This document shows, one piece after another, positions 61,364 through 64,000 of a stretch of 64,000 nucleotides of DNA. Location of the stretch: assembly GCF_003369915.1 (NCBI RefSeq), contig NC_046674.1, positions 496,001 to 560,000 on the forward strand. The letters run 5' to 3'. The notes under the pieces were generated by a model. The model was given only the letters and a program-made list of their open reading frames with translations, made no database searches and had not been told where the DNA came from. Made by a program: the position numbers and the translations under genes. The DNA is from Drosophila miranda (lineage: Eukaryota; Arthropoda; Insecta; Diptera; Drosophilidae). Every line of letters begins with the position of its first letter. Positions within the stretch are counted from its first letter, which is position 1.

Positions 61364-62580
61364 ATGTTCCTCCTTGCACTGTTCTGCCTGGCCCTGGCAG
61401 CGATGGGCGGCCAGGCCAAGCCCTACGAGCCGACGGCCCAGCACATTGTGATCGTGACCCCGCAGGCCCAGGTGCACCTGGAGCCGACTCTGCGCTACGT
61501 CCACGGACTGTCCCCGCTGGCCCGTGTGGCCACCCCCCATCACGAGGAGACCATTGTGTATGTGCCGGCCGGAGCAGCCGCCTCGGTGGTGCCAGTGCTG
61601 GACGCTGTGGGATCGGGACGCGCCGGTGGCCTGGAGGGCAAGCAGTTTGAGGGCGTGCAGGAGACTTCGAATCAGATCCAGCAGCAGGTGTCGCAGGGCG
61701 TAGAGATCGTCTCCGGACAGATCGGAGAGGCTGCAGCAGCCGCCGCCTCCGCCGGAGCAGGCTTCTTCCCAGCCCTCTTCCCCGGGGGCTCCAAGAAGGA
61801 GGAACTGATTGAGACGCCAGCCAACACCCAGCCCCTGATTGCCGCCGAGGCCCGTCACTTCTATAGTCTGCCCCAGGTGTACCACACACATCCTGTGGTC
61901 GATGTGGTCCACGGTCCCGTCTATTCCTGGCCCATTTCCTCCATCCGGGCACGCAGCATCCAGCCCGAACCGGAAGCCGAGCCCGGCCTGAAGCTGGCAC
62001 TGACTGCAGAGCCCGCACTCGAGGGAGAGCCGCAAGTTAAGGCAGAACCGGAACTTAAGGCCGAGCGTGAAGTTAAAGCAGAGCCGGAATTCAAGAAAGA
62101 GCTGGAAGTTAAGGCGGTCCCTCTTCTTAAATCAGAGCCAGAACTCAAAGCAGTGCCTGAGCTCAAGGCAGAGCCAGAGCTGAAGAAGGAGACATTGCCG
62201 GTGCTGCCTCTGCTGAAGGAGCAGCCACTGGAGCCACTGGCACAGCCACAGCCACAGCCAATCATCGCTGAGCCCCAGGTGACAAAGGCCGAATTCGCTG
62301 GACGCCTGCTGGAGAGCAACGCCATCAAGCAGGAGCTGCAGAGCGCTGAAATCTCCAAGGAGCAGCTCAAGGAAGAACGTGAGTATAGAGATGTGCCTTT
62401 CTTTTCACAAAAACTGAAGACAATTTCTTCCTCGCAGCGGTCAAGGCACTGCCAGAGGAACCGCTGATCAAGGCCATTCCCGCCGAGTCAATCCAGCAGC
62501 CTATCCAGCAGCAGCCGATCCTACAGTCAGAGCCCGCCGATAGCATTGCCATTGCCAATCCCATTGTGCCACAGGCCTAG
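61364..62580 (+). CDS. Secreted protein with E/K/P repeat
   Basis: Exons 61364-62378 and 62438-62580 (59-nt intron, GAAC|GTGAGT ... CTCGCAG) give 385 residues. The frame is open upstream without an ATG, so the first ATG after the acceptor TTTGCAG is chosen. It opens a clear signal peptide (MFLLALFCLALAAMGGQAKP). Features are a short beta-like start (QHIVIVTPQAQVHLEP), an amphipathic Gln/Ala stretch (SNQIQQQVSQGVEIVSGQI, about residues 103-125), a His/Tyr segment (HPVVDVVHGPVYSWP) and a tandem array of about ten 6- to 10-residue units like AEPELK (about residues 220-280). It ends PIVPQA. A cuticle or matrix role is inferred from secretion, composition and neighbours; no domain is recognised. 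Confidence 0.85.
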
Positions 62581-62981
62581 ACGGCCGACCCAGAACCCAG
62601 ACGCAAGACACAAGACGCATCTCTGAATCTTACTCCTCCTATGGGCAGCTTTGGTTCTTCGACTGATTCTCATCGCATGCTCGGCTTGGACAAGCCTGGG
62701 CAGGGGGTTTTCCCACCATCAACCATCAACCATCAACCATCCACACACCGCACACCGCACACCACACAACGCACCCACATCCGTACATTTAATTACTAAC
62801 ACACCGAACACGCATCGGATCGCATCGCATCGCACATAGTTTTCCATTTTCCAGCCATTAATTAACAGCAGCGAAACGGGAAGGAGACATTCATTCTTAA
62901 TTATCATCACGAAAAGTTCGTATTCATCATCATCATCATTACATATTCATTAACCATAACATTGAAAAAGTAAAACAGAAC

Positions 62982-62987
62982 AATAAA
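62982..62987 (+). terminator. Candidate poly(A) signal of the E/K/P-repeat gene
   Basis: AATAAA about 400 bp after the stop in an A-rich stretch. Confidence 0.5.
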
Positions 62988-63376
62988 AAAGTGAATGTAA
63001 AATGTAAAAGAAGGTGGACAAAGAGAGAGATGGGTGGGGCCATAAGATAGATGGAGCTTGTGGAACTTAAGGAAAAGATTACAGCTAAGATTACTGGATC
63101 TTCTTCCCCAACTACAGCCCCATCTGTGAATAGTTTAGGGAGCTGCCATGGCTTGAATAATTCAATTGAATTCAGTTCAAAACTTTACAGATTGTGCAAT
63201 GACAATGACCCTCAACGGTTGCTTCTTGCGCAGTTCGCCAAATTCCCCGGCAGCATAGAAATATTGCACATATTACACGGGGAAGCCCGATCCGCAGCAC
63301 TGCATACAAAGCACTAACGGAACGTGCCCAATCGTAGGCAAATCAGGGCTGGGACCGCAGTCTTGGGGAACGGCAT
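62988..63376. other. Spacer between convergent genes
   Basis: A short frame at 63051-63317 begins MELVELKEKITAKITGSSSP but shows no domain, and it lies between two 3' ends. I see nothing else of note. Confidence 0.4.
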
Positions 63377-63382
63377 TTTATT
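63377..63382 (-). terminator. Candidate poly(A) signal of the last gene
   Basis: AATAAA on the minus strand, 67 bp past the stop codon at 63450. Confidence 0.6.
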
Positions 63383-63449
63383 GGCTTAGAGCTAGGGACA
63401 TAAATATGAAATAAATAGTGTATTCCGAAGAGGCTCTCCCTGATTTGGT

Positions 63450-63992
63450 CTAATCTGCGCCCTCGCCCACTGTAATGTAGGCATCCTGCTCCCCAATGGC
63501 TATCAGATCATCCTCGTCGCCAGTCCGCACGGTGGTGACACCCAGATCCCCATCTATGGCTTCCTTGGTGGGAGCCTCGTCTCTGCGCACCGGTTGACTG
63601 GTGTCCGTGTAGCGATAGACGGAGAAGTAGGTCTGGATGCGCTGGATGATGTTCTCCAGCAGAGGGGGGAACTTATGCTCCACTCCGTCGCCGTAGATCC
63701 GGATGTTGAGCTCGGTCCCGCCATGGGAGTGGTGGCTGTCTTGTTTGATGGCCTGCAGAACTCCACGCAGCAGAAGTAGGTTCTGCCGATTGCTGCCGCT
63801 CTGGCTTGGGCCCCGTCTCAGTATCAGGGAACCATTTGGCTTGAGCTCCAGATAGCCAAACTTTTCCGTATCCAAGGGAAAGGGCTTATCGTCCCCACTG
63901 CCCTTTTCGATGAGAGTTAGCGGCAGAATGGCCGCCTGCAGGGCGGAGGAGAGGAGCACCCAGCCCATGGCCATGTAAATCAGCTGCATCAT
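63450..63992 (-). CDS. Small secreted protein of unknown function
   Basis: One exon, 180 residues, beginning with two consecutive ATGs eight bases from the window edge. The N-terminus is a signal peptide (MMQLIYMAMGWVLLSSALQA) with likely cleavage after LQA or QAA. The mature part has GYLELKPNGSLILRRGPSQS, a helix (LLLLRGVLQAIKQD), a His/Ser patch (DSHHSHGG) and an acidic tail (GDEDDLIAIGEQDAYITVGE). No cysteines are present, so it is not an OBP or a disulphide-rich peptide. It converges on the E/K/P-repeat gene. Its promoter is outside the window, and an upstream coding exon cannot be ruled out, although the signal peptide argues for completeness. Confidence 0.75.
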   Translation of the reverse strand: MMQLIYMAMGWVLLSSALQAAILPLTLIEKGSGDDKPFPLDTEKFGYLELKPNGSLILRRGPSQSGSNRQNLLLLRGVLQAIKQDSHHSHGGTELNIRIYGDGVEHKFPPLLENIIQRIQTYFSVYRYTDTSQPVRRDEAPTKEAIDGDLGVTTVRTGDEDDLIAIGEQDAYITVGEGAD

Positions 63993-64000
63993 CTCTGAAG

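Noticed and set aside
63051..63317. 88-codon plus-strand frame MELVELKEKIT...
   Set aside because: It lies between two convergent 3' ends, lacks a promoter or domain, and is short enough to occur by chance.
1..64000. tRNA, rRNA genes and CRISPR arrays
   Set aside because: No T-loop/acceptor pairing typical of tRNA and no rRNA blocks were noticed, and the repeats present are microsatellites or transposon parts; CRISPR is not expected in an insect nucleus.

Overview
The window is Drosophila nuclear DNA. It has short introns with GT-AG borders, TATA/Inr or Ohler-motif core promoters, many GA/CA/CT microsatellites and three DINE-1/mini-me type repeats. Several genes match the 73D-F region of D. 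melanogaster 3L (Muller element D): 2-oxoglutarate dehydrogenase (Ogdh/Nc73EF), the odorant-binding protein Obp73a and the cuticle protein Cpr73D. The degree of divergence and the repeat content suggest a species outside the melanogaster group, possibly obscura-like, but this cannot be settled from the window. Exon borders below were worked out by reading splice signals and checking that coding phases agree.

Layout. About 1-7.9 kb (minus strand) holds a gene for a large, low-complexity protein of at least 1,140 residues carrying a series of tyrosine motifs; its 3' end is unresolved. About 8-11.2 kb holds two direct copies of a mini-me/DINE-1-like element, and a third, deleted copy lies inverted at 1.65-2.1 kb. 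About 11.2-21.5 kb has no recognisable coding exon, but has a candidate minus-strand Inr+MTE promoter at 20.2 kb that could serve the first gene. About 22.8-36.1 kb (minus) is Ogdh, with a TATA-less housekeeping-type promoter near 36.0 kb. It has a pair of exons that the reading frame makes mutually exclusive, an extra 75-nt phase-1 exon and a 294-nt in-frame cassette near the C-terminus. A jockey-like retroelement tail lies at 36.9-37.5 kb. Obp73a (minus) is at 37.6-38.8 kb.

About 38.9-62.6 kb (plus strand) is a run of secreted or cuticular genes: Cpr73D with three RR-like units, a second small cuticle-like gene, and a locus where one short signal-peptide exon can splice in phase to three different terminal units, each ending at its own stop and poly(A) signal. 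After a decayed Tc1-like insertion there is another secreted protein with an E/K/P repeat. A small secreted-protein gene (minus) closes the window.

Working together: Ogdh is a mitochondrial TCA-cycle gene with a ubiquitous-type promoter. The plus-strand cluster looks like extracellular-matrix or cuticle genes driven by TATA+Inr promoters. The most unusual structure is the three-way terminal-exon locus at 49.4-56.8 kb, followed by the splice choices in Ogdh.
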